Below are positions 17,166 through 26,531 of a stretch of DNA of 64,000 nt, piece by piece. How positions within the stretch are numbered: position 1 is the stretch's first letter; each line of letters opens with the position of its first letter. This DNA is from Sulfolobales archaeon (lineage in GTDB: Archaea; Thermoproteota; Thermoprotei_A; Sulfolobales; NBVN01). The stretch lies in contig JAOAKA010000001.1 of assembly GCA_026413885.1 (NCBI GenBank), positions 178,762-242,761 of the forward strand, read 5' to 3'. The translations under genes were made by a program, and so were the position numbers. The notes beneath the pieces are model-generated. The model was not told the origin of the DNA and ran no database searches. It worked only from the letters and a program-made list of their open reading frames with translations.

Positions 17166-18372
17166 CCAATCTCCATCTATTCATAACGTTTCTACTTACA
17201 GCTATCTTCATATCCTTCCAAGCTATGATAGGCTTATCTACAAGCTCCAGCTCAAACCAGTCGCTCGAAAGCCTCTTCACAGTAGCCATAGCTATAGCTG
17301 TTCCAGCAGTAATTATGATTCTCTCACCTACTCTCATCGGCGGAACTTTCTGTAGTTCCTTAGTTCCGACAACTCTTTCAAATAGCTCGTAATCAACAGT
17401 AAGGTGCATTCTAGGTTGTGGTAAGTGGTCTGCGAGACCGATGACAGAGCCCACTAGCTTGTCCGCCTTAGTTAAAGATGGGTCGAGCGATGTTCCCATA
17501 GCTACAAGCCCTCCCGGTCTAGCTTCTCTATAGGTTCTCTCACCGAATCTGATACTCTCAACTCTAGTGTAGAGCTTTCTGTAAACTGTCTTTCCATTCT
17601 CTACTATCTTAATACCTGGACTTATTTCAATTTCATCTCCAACTCTAAAAACTCCTCTAATTACAGATCCACCTATAACTCCACCTACTAGTTTTTCAGG
17701 AGATGTTCCAGGTTTATTTACATCGAAAGACCTAGCGACGAACATTAGTGGTTTAGCTGATAAATCTCTCTCTAGGGTTTTAAAATAGTGCTCTATCGCC
17801 GATAAAAGTATGTCTATATTAGCCCCATGAAGAGCACTTACGGGAACTATCGGTGCTTTCTCCGCAAATGTACCGGTAAGAAAGGCTTTAATTTCTTCGT
17901 GATTCTTTCTCGCTTGTTCTCTAGTTACAACATCAACTTTATTCTGTACAACTATGATGTTTTTGACACCGATTATTTCTAGTGCCATGAAGTGCTCTCG
18001 AGTCTGAGGCTGTGGGCACGGCTCATTAGCAGCTATCACTAGGAGGGCACTATCCATTATAGCAGCACCAGAGAGCATGTTCGCCATCAGTACTTCATGT
18101 CCCGGAGAATCTACGAAGGAAATACTTCTTCTGTAGATAGGGTTTGAACACTCTATAGGGTCTGTAGTGTATTTCTCGTAGATAGATCTGTCTGAACATT
18201 CGTAAATATCTACATCAGCGTATCCTAATTTAATCGTCATAGATCTTAGTAGTTCTTCTGAGTGTTTCGATGTCCAGATACCTGTTATAGCCTGTACTAG
18301 AGTAGTTTTACCGTGGTCTACGTGGCCGACAACACCGATGTTTATCTCGGGCTGCCTCAGCTCTTGCTCCAT
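17140..18372 (-). CDS. Translation initiation factor aIF2 gamma subunit
   Basis: This 410-residue GTPase delivers initiator Met-tRNA to the small subunit. G1 is GHVDHGKTT (16-24), G3 DSPGHE, G4 NKVD and G5 SALHGAN. The zinc knuckle between G1 and G3 keeps only two cysteines (C59, C75) of the usual four. Domains II and III follow with normal spacing (RSFDVNKPG, GVIGGSVIRG). The length matches the family. It is coupled to the upstream FKBP gene (3 bases apart) and the downstream PIN gene. Confidence 0.96.
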   Translation of the reverse strand: MEQELRQPEINIGVVGHVDHGKTTLVQAITGIWTSKHSEELLRSMTIKLGYADVDIYECSDRSIYEKYTTDPIECSNPIYRRSISFVDSPGHEVLMANMLSGAAIMDSALLVIAANEPCPQPQTREHFMALEIIGVKNIIVVQNKVDVVTREQARKNHEEIKAFLTGTFAEKAPIVPVSALHGANIDILLSAIEHYFKTLERDLSAKPLMFVARSFDVNKPGTSPEKLVGGVIGGSVIRGVFRVGDEIEISPGIKIVENGKTVYRKLYTRVESIRFGERTYREARPGGLVAMGTSLDPSLTKADKLVGSVIGLADHLPQPRMHLTVDYELFERVVGTKELQKVPPMRVGERIIITAGTAIAMATVKRLSSDWFELELVDKPIIAWKDMKIAVSRNVMNRWRLVGWGIVRD

Positions 18373-18375
18373 AGA

Positions 18376-19086
18376 TCACCCTCTCAGCTCATCAATAGTA
18401 AATCTATCTAGGAATGCTACTTCTTTAACATCTTTAATGTGTTTAAGTATATCGTATGCTATGAAGGTCTTTGCGTATTGAATATCTCTTCCAACTCTAA
18501 ACTCTCTAGGTAGCTCTATAACTACTCTGCCGTGTTCTTTCTCTACGTCGATTTTAATGTCGTCTAACTTAGCACCTCTCAGTCTTCTCCTAACTAAGTA
18601 TTTCACGATCTCAACGAGATCTTCGAGAACTCTGACCACGCGGATCTTTAGCTTCAAGACTTTTCCAGCTAGTGGGTGATTGAAATCTACTATTACTCTC
18701 CCACCTTCAACAGCTAATATTCGCCCAACTTCATTATTTATCCTGACTTCTCTACCTACCTCAGGTCTGATATTCTGTTTCTCAAACATTCTTCTGGGAT
18801 ATATCTTAACTTTAGCTGGATCTCTGGGACCATATCCTTTTTCTGCGGGAATCTCAAATTCTCTCTCAACTCCGACTTCACATTTTTCTAGAGATTCTTC
18901 AAATCCCTGGAAAAACCTTCCCTCACCAATAATTACGACATCAGGTTCGTAAACTGCTTCATTAACGTACTTCCTATAGAGCTTAGCTTCAGCTTCCGAT
19001 GTAGTATCGATAAGTTCACCGGTATCTTTAGCGAACAGTGAGTACTCGACTATAGCTACCCGACCTCTTTCCACCACGAACTTCAC
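18376..19086 (-). CDS. FKBP-type peptidyl-prolyl isomerase, long archaeal form
   Basis: This 236-residue protein combines a SlyD-like FKBP core with an inserted flap domain (FPIPAEKGYGPRD-like segment EIPAEKGYGPRD; VDFNHPLAGKVL closes the IF domain) and an extra C-terminal domain of about 85 residues, typical of the long archaeal FKBPs. It should act as a folding helper for nascent chains. It starts at GTG 19086. Its position upstream of aIF2-gamma fits a translation-linked chaperone. Confidence 0.92.
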   Translation of the reverse strand: MKFVVERGRVAIVEYSLFAKDTGELIDTTSEAEAKLYRKYVNEAVYEPDVVIIGEGRFFQGFEESLEKCEVGVEREFEIPAEKGYGPRDPAKVKIYPRRMFEKQNIRPEVGREVRINNEVGRILAVEGGRVIVDFNHPLAGKVLKLKIRVVRVLEDLVEIVKYLVRRRLRGAKLDDIKIDVEKEHGRVVIELPREFRVGRDIQYAKTFIAYDILKHIKDVKEVAFLDRFTIDELRG

Positions 19087-19299
19087 CCGTAGTCTAGTTG
19101 CTTTATCTCACCTTAAAAGTGACTACATGTTTCAAATAAGGGCAATACTCAATACAATATTAAACCAAAAGATTATAATAAAATAATATAGTAGTAAGCT
19201 TCTCGAATGAGGCTCTGGCTATTAGTATTGGATAACCAGCTCTAAGACAGCTGAAGATAAACGTTACTAAAGACTCATCGAGACTCCTAGTAAGTATAG

Positions 19300-19406
19300 C
19301 GCCGGGGGCGGGATTCGAACCCGCGTGAGGTTTTAACCCCAGTGGGTCTCACATCACATACACCGGAACTCGAGCCCACCGCCTTAGACCGCTCGGCCAC
19401 CCCGGC
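19300..19406 (-). tRNA. tRNA-Ser (CGA) with a 21-base intron
   Basis: The acceptor stem is GCCGGGG/CCCCGGC, with discriminator G as expected for serine. The anticodon stem GTGGG/CCCAC encloses CTCGAG plus A with anticodon CGA, and there is a long variable arm and a T arm GCGGG-TTCGAAT-CCCGC. The 21-base insertion occupies 19348-19368, between tRNA positions 37 and 38, the canonical site. CTCG and TGAG can form the central helix of a splicing motif, though the 3' bulge looks short. CCA is not encoded. Confidence 0.95.
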
Positions 19407-19732
19407 CGGTATAACTATGTTTAGAGGATTTATAGACTTTAGTGTAAATTAGAAATACGGTGCTAGCTTTATTTCGGAGATTTCTCGATACTTAGGACTC
19501 TCCTATATATTCTATAGTCTCAATACATGAATTTATCTAGCTCTCCGTATTCGATAACGGTAACATAGGCGGGTGGCTGCTGAAAGTAGGTAGTTGATGT
19601 TGTCTCTACCTCGGCCCACAGATTCCATATGCTAACCGGTTTATGAATTCGTAGATATGAATCTGTAAAAAGTTATTTGTTAAACTCAAACTTTCAATAC
19701 TGTCGACACGTTTTCTTAGAGGCTCTCAAAAA
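19407..19732. other. Intergenic stretch with a GC-richer patch
   Basis: Apart from the tRNA-Ser promoter, the only notable part is 19561-19625. It is GC-richer than its flanks and can pair AGGTAG with CTACCT around a 12-base loop, flanked by GTGG and CCAC. It might be a guide-type hairpin RNA, but no box motifs fit well. Confidence 0.3.
19427..19437 (-). promoter_or_regulatory. TATA box of tRNA-Ser
   Basis: GTCTATAAATC on the minus strand is centred 26 bases upstream of the tRNA 5' end at 19406. Confidence 0.5.
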
Positions 19733-20599
19733 CTATTGACCTAAAGTATTCGTAGATAGACCTAGTGTTGGTTCTAAAACTCTAGATTCGATCGTCTTTA
19801 TAAGACTTACTCCAGTCTTTAATGCGATGTCTAGAGCCGCTAGTATTTCAGCTTCAGTCAGCCCTCCACTTCCAGATTTCTGAATGCCGGCAATCCTACT
19901 ATCGTCAGATACTGCGATTACTAGCTTAGTTTCAATAACACCTTCTTCGTCGAGGTCTGGATCAATAAACAACACGTTCTCGACCTTAGCTACTGTAACA
20001 GTAACTACCTTATGGTTTATTGGGAGGGGAGACATTCTAATATTCTTCTCGACTCTTACATTACCAGATTCATCTACCTCAACCTTAGGTAGAGTAGTAT
20101 TTAGTAACGCTGAGAGAGTAGCTATCGATGAAGCATCTACGAGATTTCCATCGTGGTCTAAAACATATATGTCTACGTAGATAATCCACACTCTTCTTCC
20201 AGGAACTATAGCTAGTTTACTCATATCTATAGCCTTTAACTCTCTCAAGGCTCTATCTATGACTCTAGCTAACTCAATAGCGTTTTCGTCTGGTGGTCCC
20301 GGTTCGAAAGTTGGAGATGCTGCCGGCATAAATTCTGCGTTTACTATTAGAGCACCTTCATTGGGGGTGTCTGGGTATGGACTCCCGACCTCTAGTTTAA
20401 CTCCAGCTACAACTACCGTGTTTCCTAGTCTTACAAGTGCTGAACCATCCGCATTTTGAACGTAGCCTACAACTACATCTATAGGTCTATAATCTGTTAA
20501 GCCTCGTCCAGAGCTTCTAATGCCTTTCTTAATCATATTCACTATAGTGTTCGCCTTAAGCTTAGGAGTTATAATTCCGGGAGAAGGTGTGTGAGACAC
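19733..20599 (-). CDS. rrp42: Exosome subunit Rrp42
   Basis: This 288-residue RNase PH-fold protein has the Rrp42 features: GRGLTDYRPIDVVVG, NAEFMPAASPTFEPG and IYVDIYVLDHDGN. It pairs with Rrp41 to form the hexameric ring. Rrp42 lacks the phosphorolytic residues but shapes the RNA path. Its start touches the rrp41 stop (shared base 20599), so translation is coupled. It is the last gene of this operon; the downstream sequence is a gap before tRNA-Ser. Confidence 0.97.
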   Translation of the reverse strand: MSHTPSPGIITPKLKANTIVNMIKKGIRSSGRGLTDYRPIDVVVGYVQNADGSALVRLGNTVVVAGVKLEVGSPYPDTPNEGALIVNAEFMPAASPTFEPGPPDENAIELARVIDRALRELKAIDMSKLAIVPGRRVWIIYVDIYVLDHDGNLVDASSIATLSALLNTTLPKVEVDESGNVRVEKNIRMSPLPINHKVVTVTVAKVENVLFIDPDLDEEGVIETKLVIAVSDDSRIAGIQKSGSGGLTEAEILAALDIALKTGVSLIKTIESRVLEPTLGLSTNTLGQ

Positions 20600-21324
20600 T
20601 ATTCCTCCACCTTTACCTTCATATATCTATCTCTAAGAGCTTCTCTAGATTTTTCGTATATCTGACTGGCTCCTTTGAGAGCTAGTTTGAGAGCTTCGCT
20701 AAACTCTTCTCTGCTAAGCACACCGTTTAATTGAAGGAGAGTGATTAACCCTATTGATGGAGCTACAGCAACCGGCATATCGGCTTCACCATACATATCC
20801 TCAGCTTCATCTATATCCAGTACTAATGTTCCACTAACTTTTCCTACGGCGATAGCAACTACGAGGTCTCTCATAGGTATTCCAGCATCAGCTAGAGCTA
20901 AAGAAGCTGCTGTAACTGCGGCGGTTCTAGTGCCTCCATCAGCATTTATCACCTCTACAAATACATCGATCGCTGTTCTCGGAAATACTTCAGATATAAC
21001 AACAGGTTCTAGTGACTCTCTTACAACTTTAGAAAGCTCTATCTCTCTTCTCGATGGAGCAGGCGACTTTCTCTCGTGAGTAGAAAAAGACAGCATATGG
21101 TAGCGACACCTAATGATAGCTCTATCTGGTAGCAGTATGTGTCTCTGAGATATTTCTCTAGGTCCGTGAACTGCCGCAAGAACTTTAGTTCCTCCATATT
21201 CAACTAATGCTGATCCTGAAGCTTTATTTAGGACACCGATAGATATTCTTACTGGTCGAAGTTCATCTGGTCTCCGCCCATCGTGTCTCAGTCCATCCTC
21301 TCTAATCAGTCTTGGTTTCTCCAC
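20599..21324 (-). CDS. rrp41: Exosome catalytic subunit Rrp41
   Basis: This 241-residue active RNase PH subunit of the archaeal exosome degrades RNA 3' to 5' with phosphate and can add A-rich tails. [13 protein letters not shown], the RNA/phosphate-binding [15 protein letters not shown] and the catalytic [15 protein letters not shown] acidic cluster are all present. The length is normal. The first 23 bases overlap the end of rrp4. Confidence 0.97.
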   Translation of the reverse strand: MEKPRLIREDGLRHDGRRPDELRPVRISIGVLNKASGSALVEYGGTKVLAAVHGPREISQRHILLPDRAIIRCRYHMLSFSTHERKSPAPSRREIELSKVVRESLEPVVISEVFPRTAIDVFVEVINADGGTRTAAVTAASLALADAGIPMRDLVVAIAVGKVSGTLVLDIDEAEDMYGEADMPVAVAPSIGLITLLQLNGVLSREEFSEALKLALKGASQIYEKSREALRDRYMKVKVEE

Positions 21325-22039
21325 CTATCAAACCCCTCCTAACCTTTTCTCGTATAATAAACTCTTTGACTCTATCTGTTAAACCCGGTATATGAGCTTC
21401 TCGCTCTATTTTAAGTATAGCCATTACTAGTATATCCTCTAACTCTCTGTTTGGGCAGCTAATTAGAATTCTCCCGTTTCTTGCTACAGTTACTTCACAC
21501 CCAGTTTCACTTGCGAGAAGTTGGTGCATAGATCCCTTGCGGCCTATTACTCTCGCAACCTTTACCGGGCTTATTTCCACGATAGTACCGCGAACGATCT
21601 TACCTAAACCCTTACCTTTCGTAGTTACTACCGGTCCTCTATTTCTATCGAAAACCTCTACTTTAGCTAACACTGTATCTCCAGAAGCAAGATACTTACT
21701 TAAATCTTCTCTAGCTGGATTAATAGGTCTCCCTAGAAAATCTACAGCATAAAGAGTAGCTGTGAATGGTGCTCTTATATCTAGCTCCCAAGACGTAAGA
21801 CCAGCATCAACTACATAGCCGATAACTATGTCTTCTAGTTGTGGTATGTAGCATCCTTCAAGAGGTATCACACCGATCTCCTTAGACTCATTATCTATTT
21901 GAGCTAAACCAACTATTGTAGCTATGTATTTCCTATCAATTCTGATCACGTAGCTAGGTGTTAATATCTTGTAGTCACCTTCAACAACCACCTCTCCGGG
22001 AACAACGAGAATTCTTTGTGCTTCTTGAGACTGCATCAA
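21302..22039 (-). CDS. rrp4: Exosome cap subunit Rrp4
   Basis: This 245-residue protein has an N-terminal domain ([14 protein letters not shown]), an S1 RNA-binding domain and a KH-like domain with [10 protein letters not shown] (about 160-170) and a final [15 protein letters not shown] helix. Three copies would cap the Rrp41-Rrp42 ring and feed RNA in. It overlaps the SBDS gene by 4 bases upstream and rrp41 downstream. An alternative Met two residues in makes no difference to the domain. Confidence 0.97.
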   Translation of the reverse strand: MMQSQEAQRILVVPGEVVVEGDYKILTPSYVIRIDRKYIATIVGLAQIDNESKEIGVIPLEGCYIPQLEDIVIGYVVDAGLTSWELDIRAPFTATLYAVDFLGRPINPAREDLSKYLASGDTVLAKVEVFDRNRGPVVTTKGKGLGKIVRGTIVEISPVKVARVIGRKGSMHQLLASETGCEVTVARNGRILISCPNRELEDILVMAILKIEREAHIPGLTDRVKEFIIREKVRRGLIGGETKTD

Positions 22040-22734
22040 AACACCTCGATCTTGACTTCAGCTTGACCCCTAGTGACTTTATTTATCTTATCTATGACTT
22101 CGTACTGGAGACCTGCCGGCACTTCAAACTCCACCTTGAAGCTACCGTCTTTCCCCCAATCTTCTGACTTTATCTCTCCGATTCTCTTCAAATCTTGCGC
22201 TACCTTAGCGGCAATCTCCGGTGAGACCTTTATGGTGAATCTAGCTCTAGCTATCTTAATAGGGAGTATTCTCGAGATGGCTTTAACTATAGCTGTTGCT
22301 TGTTCTTCAATACCTCTATATAGGTCTATGGAGACTCTAGCTTCCTCCATAGCTTTCTCAATTCTCTGGGGGGGTATCGGTGTCTTAGTCTTCGGGTCAA
22401 CAGCTGAGCGAGCTATGTAGTTAATTATCTGCTTTCTCTTATTTTCAAGCATTTTTCTTCTCTGCTCGGTGGTGAGCTGTAGCTCACCTTTCTTAATTAC
22501 GATATCGGCGATAGTTCTTACATCTTCAGTACCGAATATTCTAGTTAATTCCTCCGGGGAGGCTTTATCTCCCTTTCTAGCGTCCTTGTAGATGTAGTCT
22601 CCCTTTAAAACCTCGTCTAGATCTACCTTCCTACCCTCTCTATACTCGAGAGCTTTATCTGGGTCAACTAAGATCTCGAATTTATGGCCTCTAGCTTCAT
22701 ATCGAGCAATGACATACTCCCTGCTTTTACTCAT
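22036..22734 (-). CDS. SBDS/Sdo1 ribosome maturation protein
   Basis: This 232-residue archaeal orthologue of the Shwachman-Bodian-Diamond protein releases the anti-association factor from the large ribosomal subunit. The N-terminal FYSH domain (YVIARYEARGHKFEILVDPD) is followed by the helical middle domain (TTEQRRKMLENKRKQI, PKTKTPIPPQRIEKAM) and the ferredoxin-like C-terminal domain. It is linked by 4-base overlaps to psmA upstream and rrp4 downstream, the order described for the archaeal exosome superoperon. Confidence 0.97.
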   Translation of the reverse strand: MSKSREYVIARYEARGHKFEILVDPDKALEYREGRKVDLDEVLKGDYIYKDARKGDKASPEELTRIFGTEDVRTIADIVIKKGELQLTTEQRRKMLENKRKQIINYIARSAVDPKTKTPIPPQRIEKAMEEARVSIDLYRGIEEQATAIVKAISRILPIKIARARFTIKVSPEIAAKVAQDLKRIGEIKSEDWGKDGSFKVEFEVPAGLQYEVIDKINKVTRGQAEVKIEVF

Positions 22735-23462
22735 CTATCTACACCGGCATCCGAAATAACAGACTTGGTTTCTTCGACTGTGAGTTTTCTAAAGACAGCT
22801 TCTTTCACATCTATATAACCTATTTCAACGTAATACGGGTCTAAAGGACTCTCACTACTTGCTCTTAACGCGCGAAGAGCTAGCAAGATCTGCTCTTTAG
22901 TGTTCATTCTCTCGTCGTAGTTTTTCTCAAGATATTGAGTTGCGGCTTGCTCTCCCATACCTACCGCGAGTGCTTGATAACCGAAGTAGTAGCCGTTTAT
23001 TTCTGTTCTAAATAATCTCACTCCTCTTCTATCTACTCCAAGAAATATCAGAGAGACTCCGAAAGGTCTTACACCAGCGTGTTGAGTGTATAGCTGTTTA
23101 ACATCGCATACGTATCTCGTTAGTAGTTCTACATCGATCTGTTCGTCGTACACGAATCTATAGTTCATTGATACCTGCCTAGCGTAGTCTATGAGGACTC
23201 TTCCATCAGCTGCTAATCCAGCGAATGAAGCACCTATGTGAGTATCTATAGCATATACTTTCTCAACAGACTTCATATCTATTAGTGGAGCTATCTTTCT
23301 CTTCTCAGCTACAATTACACCACCCTTATCAGTCTTTATAGATACAGTAGTCCAACCCTTTCTAATGTTCTCAGATGCGTACTCAACTTGATACAACTTT
23401 CCGTCAGGTGAGAATACTGTAATAGCTCTATCATATCCTAAAGCCGGCGGTCCGAACGCCAT
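22731..23462 (-). CDS. psmA: 20S proteasome alpha subunit
   Basis: This 243-residue protein carries the alpha-type N-terminal gate segment (GYDRAITVFSPDGKLYQVEYA, given here in two parts: GYDRAITVFSPDG and LYQVEYA) and the usual core strands (GGVIVAEKR, HIGASFAGLAADGR). Alpha rings form the gated entry of the archaeal proteasome. The processed beta subunits are not in the window. It is the first gene of the exosome/SBDS operon, starting at ATG 23462; an AT-rich promoter-like stretch lies near 23495-23510. Confidence 0.97.
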   Translation of the reverse strand: MAFGPPALGYDRAITVFSPDGKLYQVEYASENIRKGWTTVSIKTDKGGVIVAEKRKIAPLIDMKSVEKVYAIDTHIGASFAGLAADGRVLIDYARQVSMNYRFVYDEQIDVELLTRYVCDVKQLYTQHAGVRPFGVSLIFLGVDRRGVRLFRTEINGYYFGYQALAVGMGEQAATQYLEKNYDERMNTKEQILLALRALRASSESPLDPYYVEIGYIDVKEAVFRKLTVEETKSVISDAGVDR

Positions 23463-23590
23463 TCTTCACTACACCAGAGTACATATGTTACGCACCATTT
23501 TTATTTTAATAATTCTTAGACAAGCACTCTAAATACTTAGATCTCGATAACGGGAGGGGGTATTCTAGCTAAAAATCAGCCTCACATCAT

Positions 23591-24298
23591 CTACGATATT
23601 CCTAAGTAGAGTTTAGAGAATTCTTGATTGCTCAGTAGGTCTTGAGGGCTACCTTCATATCGAATAGTTCCACTAACTAGTAGGTAAGCCTTATCTGCGA
23701 TTTGAAGAGCTCTAATAGCGTGTTGCTCAACTAGAACTACAGTTAGCTTTAGCTGGTCTCTGAGTTCAACTACCTTATCTAATACCTTCTTAACAAATAT
23801 CGGAGCTAGATCTGTAGTTACCTCGTCTAAAAGCATTGCTCTTGGTTCCTTCATCAACCCCATACCTATAGCCAGCATTCTTCTCTCCCCACCACTTAAA
23901 GTCCCAGCTCTTCTATATCTAAAGTTCTTCAGCACGGGAAACATCTCAAATACTAGTGCTAGCCTATCGAGAAGCCTGCCGTGGTCGAGTAGATATCCCG
24001 CAACTCTCAAGTTCTCTTCAACTGTGAGATTAGAGAATACGTTACCCATTTGAGGTACGTACGACAATCCGAGTCTCGAGACCTTGTGTGGAGGCCATCC
24101 AGTTACGTCTCGATCTTGAAATATCACTTTTCCACTGTGTATCGTAGCGAGACCAGTAATGCTGTTGAGCAGTGTCGTCTTACCCGCACCATTAGGTCCA
24201 ACTACAACAGTTATGCGACTAGTGTCTGCTACGAGATTTACGTTGAATAAGACCTTCAGTTTTCCGTAGCCTGCAACTAACTCACTAACTTTAATCAC
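23591..24298 (-). CDS. livF: Branched-chain amino acid type ABC transporter ATPase LivF
   Basis: At 235 residues this is a compact LivF-type ATPase: Walker A GPNGAGKTT, signature LSGGERRML, Walker B AMLLDEVTTDL and a switch histidine (VEQHAIRAL). The Walker B glutamate is followed by VTTDL where most family members have PSLGL, so the D-loop is unusual but probably functional. GTG 24298 shares a base with the livG stop (TAGTG). It is the last gene of the minus-strand half of the transporter cluster. Confidence 0.93.
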   Translation of the reverse strand: MIKVSELVAGYGKLKVLFNVNLVADTSRITVVVGPNGAGKTTLLNSITGLATIHSGKVIFQDRDVTGWPPHKVSRLGLSYVPQMGNVFSNLTVEENLRVAGYLLDHGRLLDRLALVFEMFPVLKNFRYRRAGTLSGGERRMLAIGMGLMKEPRAMLLDEVTTDLAPIFVKKVLDKVVELRDQLKLTVVLVEQHAIRALQIADKAYLLVSGTIRYEGSPQDLLSNQEFSKLYLGIS

Positions 24299-25077
24299 TA
24301 CTGACCACCTAAGTATACCTCTATGACTTTAGGGTCGTTAGCTATTTCGTTGGGAGTTCCCTCAGAGATTACGGACCCTCTATCCATCACATAGACATAG
24401 TCTGCGAAAGGTAGAGCTATATCTATTCTATGCTCTATTACTAGAAAAGTCACATCAATATACTTAACTAGGTCGCGAATATGTTTAAAGATCTCGTGAG
24501 CGTATGCTGGATCTGTTCCCCCTATTGGTTCATCTAGAGCAACTAACTTAGCACCAGTAGCTAGAGCTCTAGCAACTTCCAACATCTTTAACTGACCGGC
24601 CCCCAACTTATATGCTTCCCGATCCCAGTACTCCTCTAATCCTACCTTCCTCAAAATTTCAAATGCTCTCACTACTCTATCTTCTTCATCTCTTATCCAG
24701 AGCCATCTAAGTGGAGCTATTAGTGGATTCTCACCTTTCCCACCTAGAGCTACTAAAACATTTTCTAGCACGGTTAGAGCTAGGAACGGCTGAGGTATCT
24801 GAAAAGTTCTAACAAATCCTGAGCTATACACTCTATGTGGGGGCCAGCCGGTGATCTCTATTTTTCTTCTCTCGTCATTAACTGGATTGAAATACACCCT
24901 ACCACTATCAGGTTTTAGAACTCCGGTACATACGTTAACGAAAGTAGTTTTTCCAGCGCCATTAGGTCCTATAAGCATGGTTATGTTATTTCTCCTTATT
25001 TTAATATTTACACTATTTACAGCTACTAAACCTCCGAACTTCTTTACCAAGTTAACTGTTTCAAGTACGTACGACAT
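24298..25077 (-). CDS. livG: Branched-chain amino acid type ABC transporter ATPase LivG
   Basis: This 259-residue LivG-type ATPase has Walker A GPNGAGKTT, the long insert between Walker A and the Q-loop, FVRTFQIPQPF (Q-loop), LGAGQLKMLEVARAL (signature) and LVALDEPIGGTDP (Walker B and D-loop). H of VIEHRID is the switch residue. It works as the partner of LivF on the cytosolic face of LivH/LivM. The start is ATG 25077, 57 bases after the binding-protein gene. Confidence 0.93.
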   Translation of the reverse strand: MSYVLETVNLVKKFGGLVAVNSVNIKIRRNNITMLIGPNGAGKTTFVNVCTGVLKPDSGRVYFNPVNDERRKIEITGWPPHRVYSSGFVRTFQIPQPFLALTVLENVLVALGGKGENPLIAPLRWLWIRDEEDRVVRAFEILRKVGLEEYWDREAYKLGAGQLKMLEVARALATGAKLVALDEPIGGTDPAYAHEIFKHIRDLVKYIDVTFLVIEHRIDIALPFADYVYVMDRGSVISEGTPNEIANDPKVIEVYLGGQ

Positions 25078-25134
25078 AATACCACACCAGCAGAGATATC
25101 ATGGTTGAGTTAAAGAAAAAACAGTTTAAGGCAC

Positions 25135-26484
25135 CTAAGAATAGAGCTCGATCGTCTCAGTCAAGCCTCTGTATATTCCAATAACTTTCCACTCGTATCT
25201 GTCACCAACTTTAACTATAGCCCATATATCGTAGTCACCAATAGATCTATCACCATTTTTATCTAGCTCTATGTAACCAGAACCACCTAGATATCTACCT
25301 AAGATAGATGGTAGTATACCCATAACTTTCACCGGATCGTACGAGTTCGCAGCATCAATAGCTAGAGCTAGAGTCCAAGCAATGTCGTACACGAAGTAGG
25401 TGTAGCCCATAGGCTCCATTCCCAGCTTGGTTTTAACCTCTCTCCTGATCTTTTCACCATGAGGTGAAACTCCGGGTGAAGCCATAGTGTTGTAGAATCC
25501 CACCTTCATAACCACGTCTGCTATCGCTGGATCTCTTAGCGGCTCAATTGCAGCTGTACCATCTGAACCCGTCCACTTTACTTCCTGTAGGATCGGGTAG
25601 GCTTTTGCTGCGGCAAATATTGCTGCTGCTTCCTCGAAACTTATCAGAAGTATGCCGACTTTATCTCTACCGTATGCAGCAGCTGCTCTAGATACTGCAT
25701 CATTGAGTCTAGCCGCCTCAACAGAGAACTCAGTTGCCTTCGGATCATATCTGATAGCGTCAGCTTCTAAAACACCACATCTCTCACCACTCGCTCTACA
25801 TATTTCTTTAAAGTAGTCGTTAGTATACTTAGATAGACCGTCACCCCACGTATCACCTCTCCAAACTGGTATTACCCACCGAACTCCACGGAGCCACATT
25901 ATCTTAGCTATCGCTTTACCCTGATAGATGTCGTTTAAAGTATACCTCAATGCCATATCTTCTAGTGCTAGTGCTGGAGAAGTCGACGACGGCGAGATTA
26001 TTAGTATCCTATTCGCATTACAGTAACCGAGAGCTTCCGAGAGCTCCGCGCTGGAAGCACCCCCTATAAATACTCTCACACCAGCTCCGTGTAGAGCCAT
26101 TAACTTATCTAGATGTGTCTTAGGGTCTGTAGCAGTGTCTTCAAAAACAAACTTTATCCTCCAGGGTCTTCCTAGAGCTGTAAGATACCCGTTTATCTCT
26201 CTTTCAGCCAGCTCGATAACTACTCTATATTGAGCTCCAAACGTCGATAAGACACCGGTAAGAGGTAGTAGAGCGCCTATTCTAACTTCACCAGTTAATC
26301 CGACTGGAGCTACCGGAGAAGTAACAAGAGTCGTCACAGTAATAGTTCTCGTGGGCGCCGCACCCTGACCTACGAAGAAGCCCGCTACTACACCGAGAAT
26401 TAGTAGAAACACAGCTAACACGTAAGGTGTTTTTAGAGGTGTGGACACAGGGTTCACCGCATGCTTAACTAGGTATGAAAGCAT
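25135..26484 (-). CDS. Branched-chain amino acid type ABC transporter substrate-binding protein
   Basis: The preferred start is ATG 26484, giving 449 residues. A TATAAG box 26-31 bases upstream would make it leaderless, and the longer frame to 26529 would collide with livH. A membrane anchor (VLAVFLLILGVVAGFF) is followed by a Thr/Val/Pro linker and a type I periplasmic binding fold: VRIGALLPLTGVLSTFG, VFIGGASSAELSEA, VYDIAWTLALAIDAA. It captures the substrate outside the cell. Urea, amides and amino acids are all known ligands of this family, so specificity is open. Confidence 0.92.
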   Translation of the reverse strand: MLSYLVKHAVNPVSTPLKTPYVLAVFLLILGVVAGFFVGQGAAPTRTITVTTLVTSPVAPVGLTGEVRIGALLPLTGVLSTFGAQYRVVIELAEREINGYLTALGRPWRIKFVFEDTATDPKTHLDKLMALHGAGVRVFIGGASSAELSEALGYCNANRILIISPSSTSPALALEDMALRYTLNDIYQGKAIAKIMWLRGVRWVIPVWRGDTWGDGLSKYTNDYFKEICRASGERCGVLEADAIRYDPKATEFSVEAARLNDAVSRAAAAYGRDKVGILLISFEEAAAIFAAAKAYPILQEVKWTGSDGTAAIEPLRDPAIADVVMKVGFYNTMASPGVSPHGEKIRREVKTKLGMEPMGYTYFVYDIAWTLALAIDAANSYDPVKVMGILPSILGRYLGGSGYIELDKNGDRSIGDYDIWAIVKVGDRYEWKVIGIYRGLTETIELYS

Positions 26485-26531
26485 ATAAAGCTTAAGTTGC
26501 TTAAACTTACTTATAGAAGGTGCGATCAAGT
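26485..26531. promoter_or_regulatory. Shared divergent promoter of the liv-type cluster
   Basis: Only 47 bases separate the binding-protein start (26484, minus) from livH (26532, plus). TATAAGTAA on the minus strand (about 26507-26515) serves the binding protein. CTTAAACTTA on the plus strand (26501-26510) is suitably placed for livH. The two elements overlap, so both halves of the transporter are probably controlled together. Confidence 0.5.

Noticed and set aside
23570-23595. GATGATGT and CTGA close together after livF
   Set aside because: Only four bases separate the boxes, too few for any guide. The T run may just be the livF terminator.
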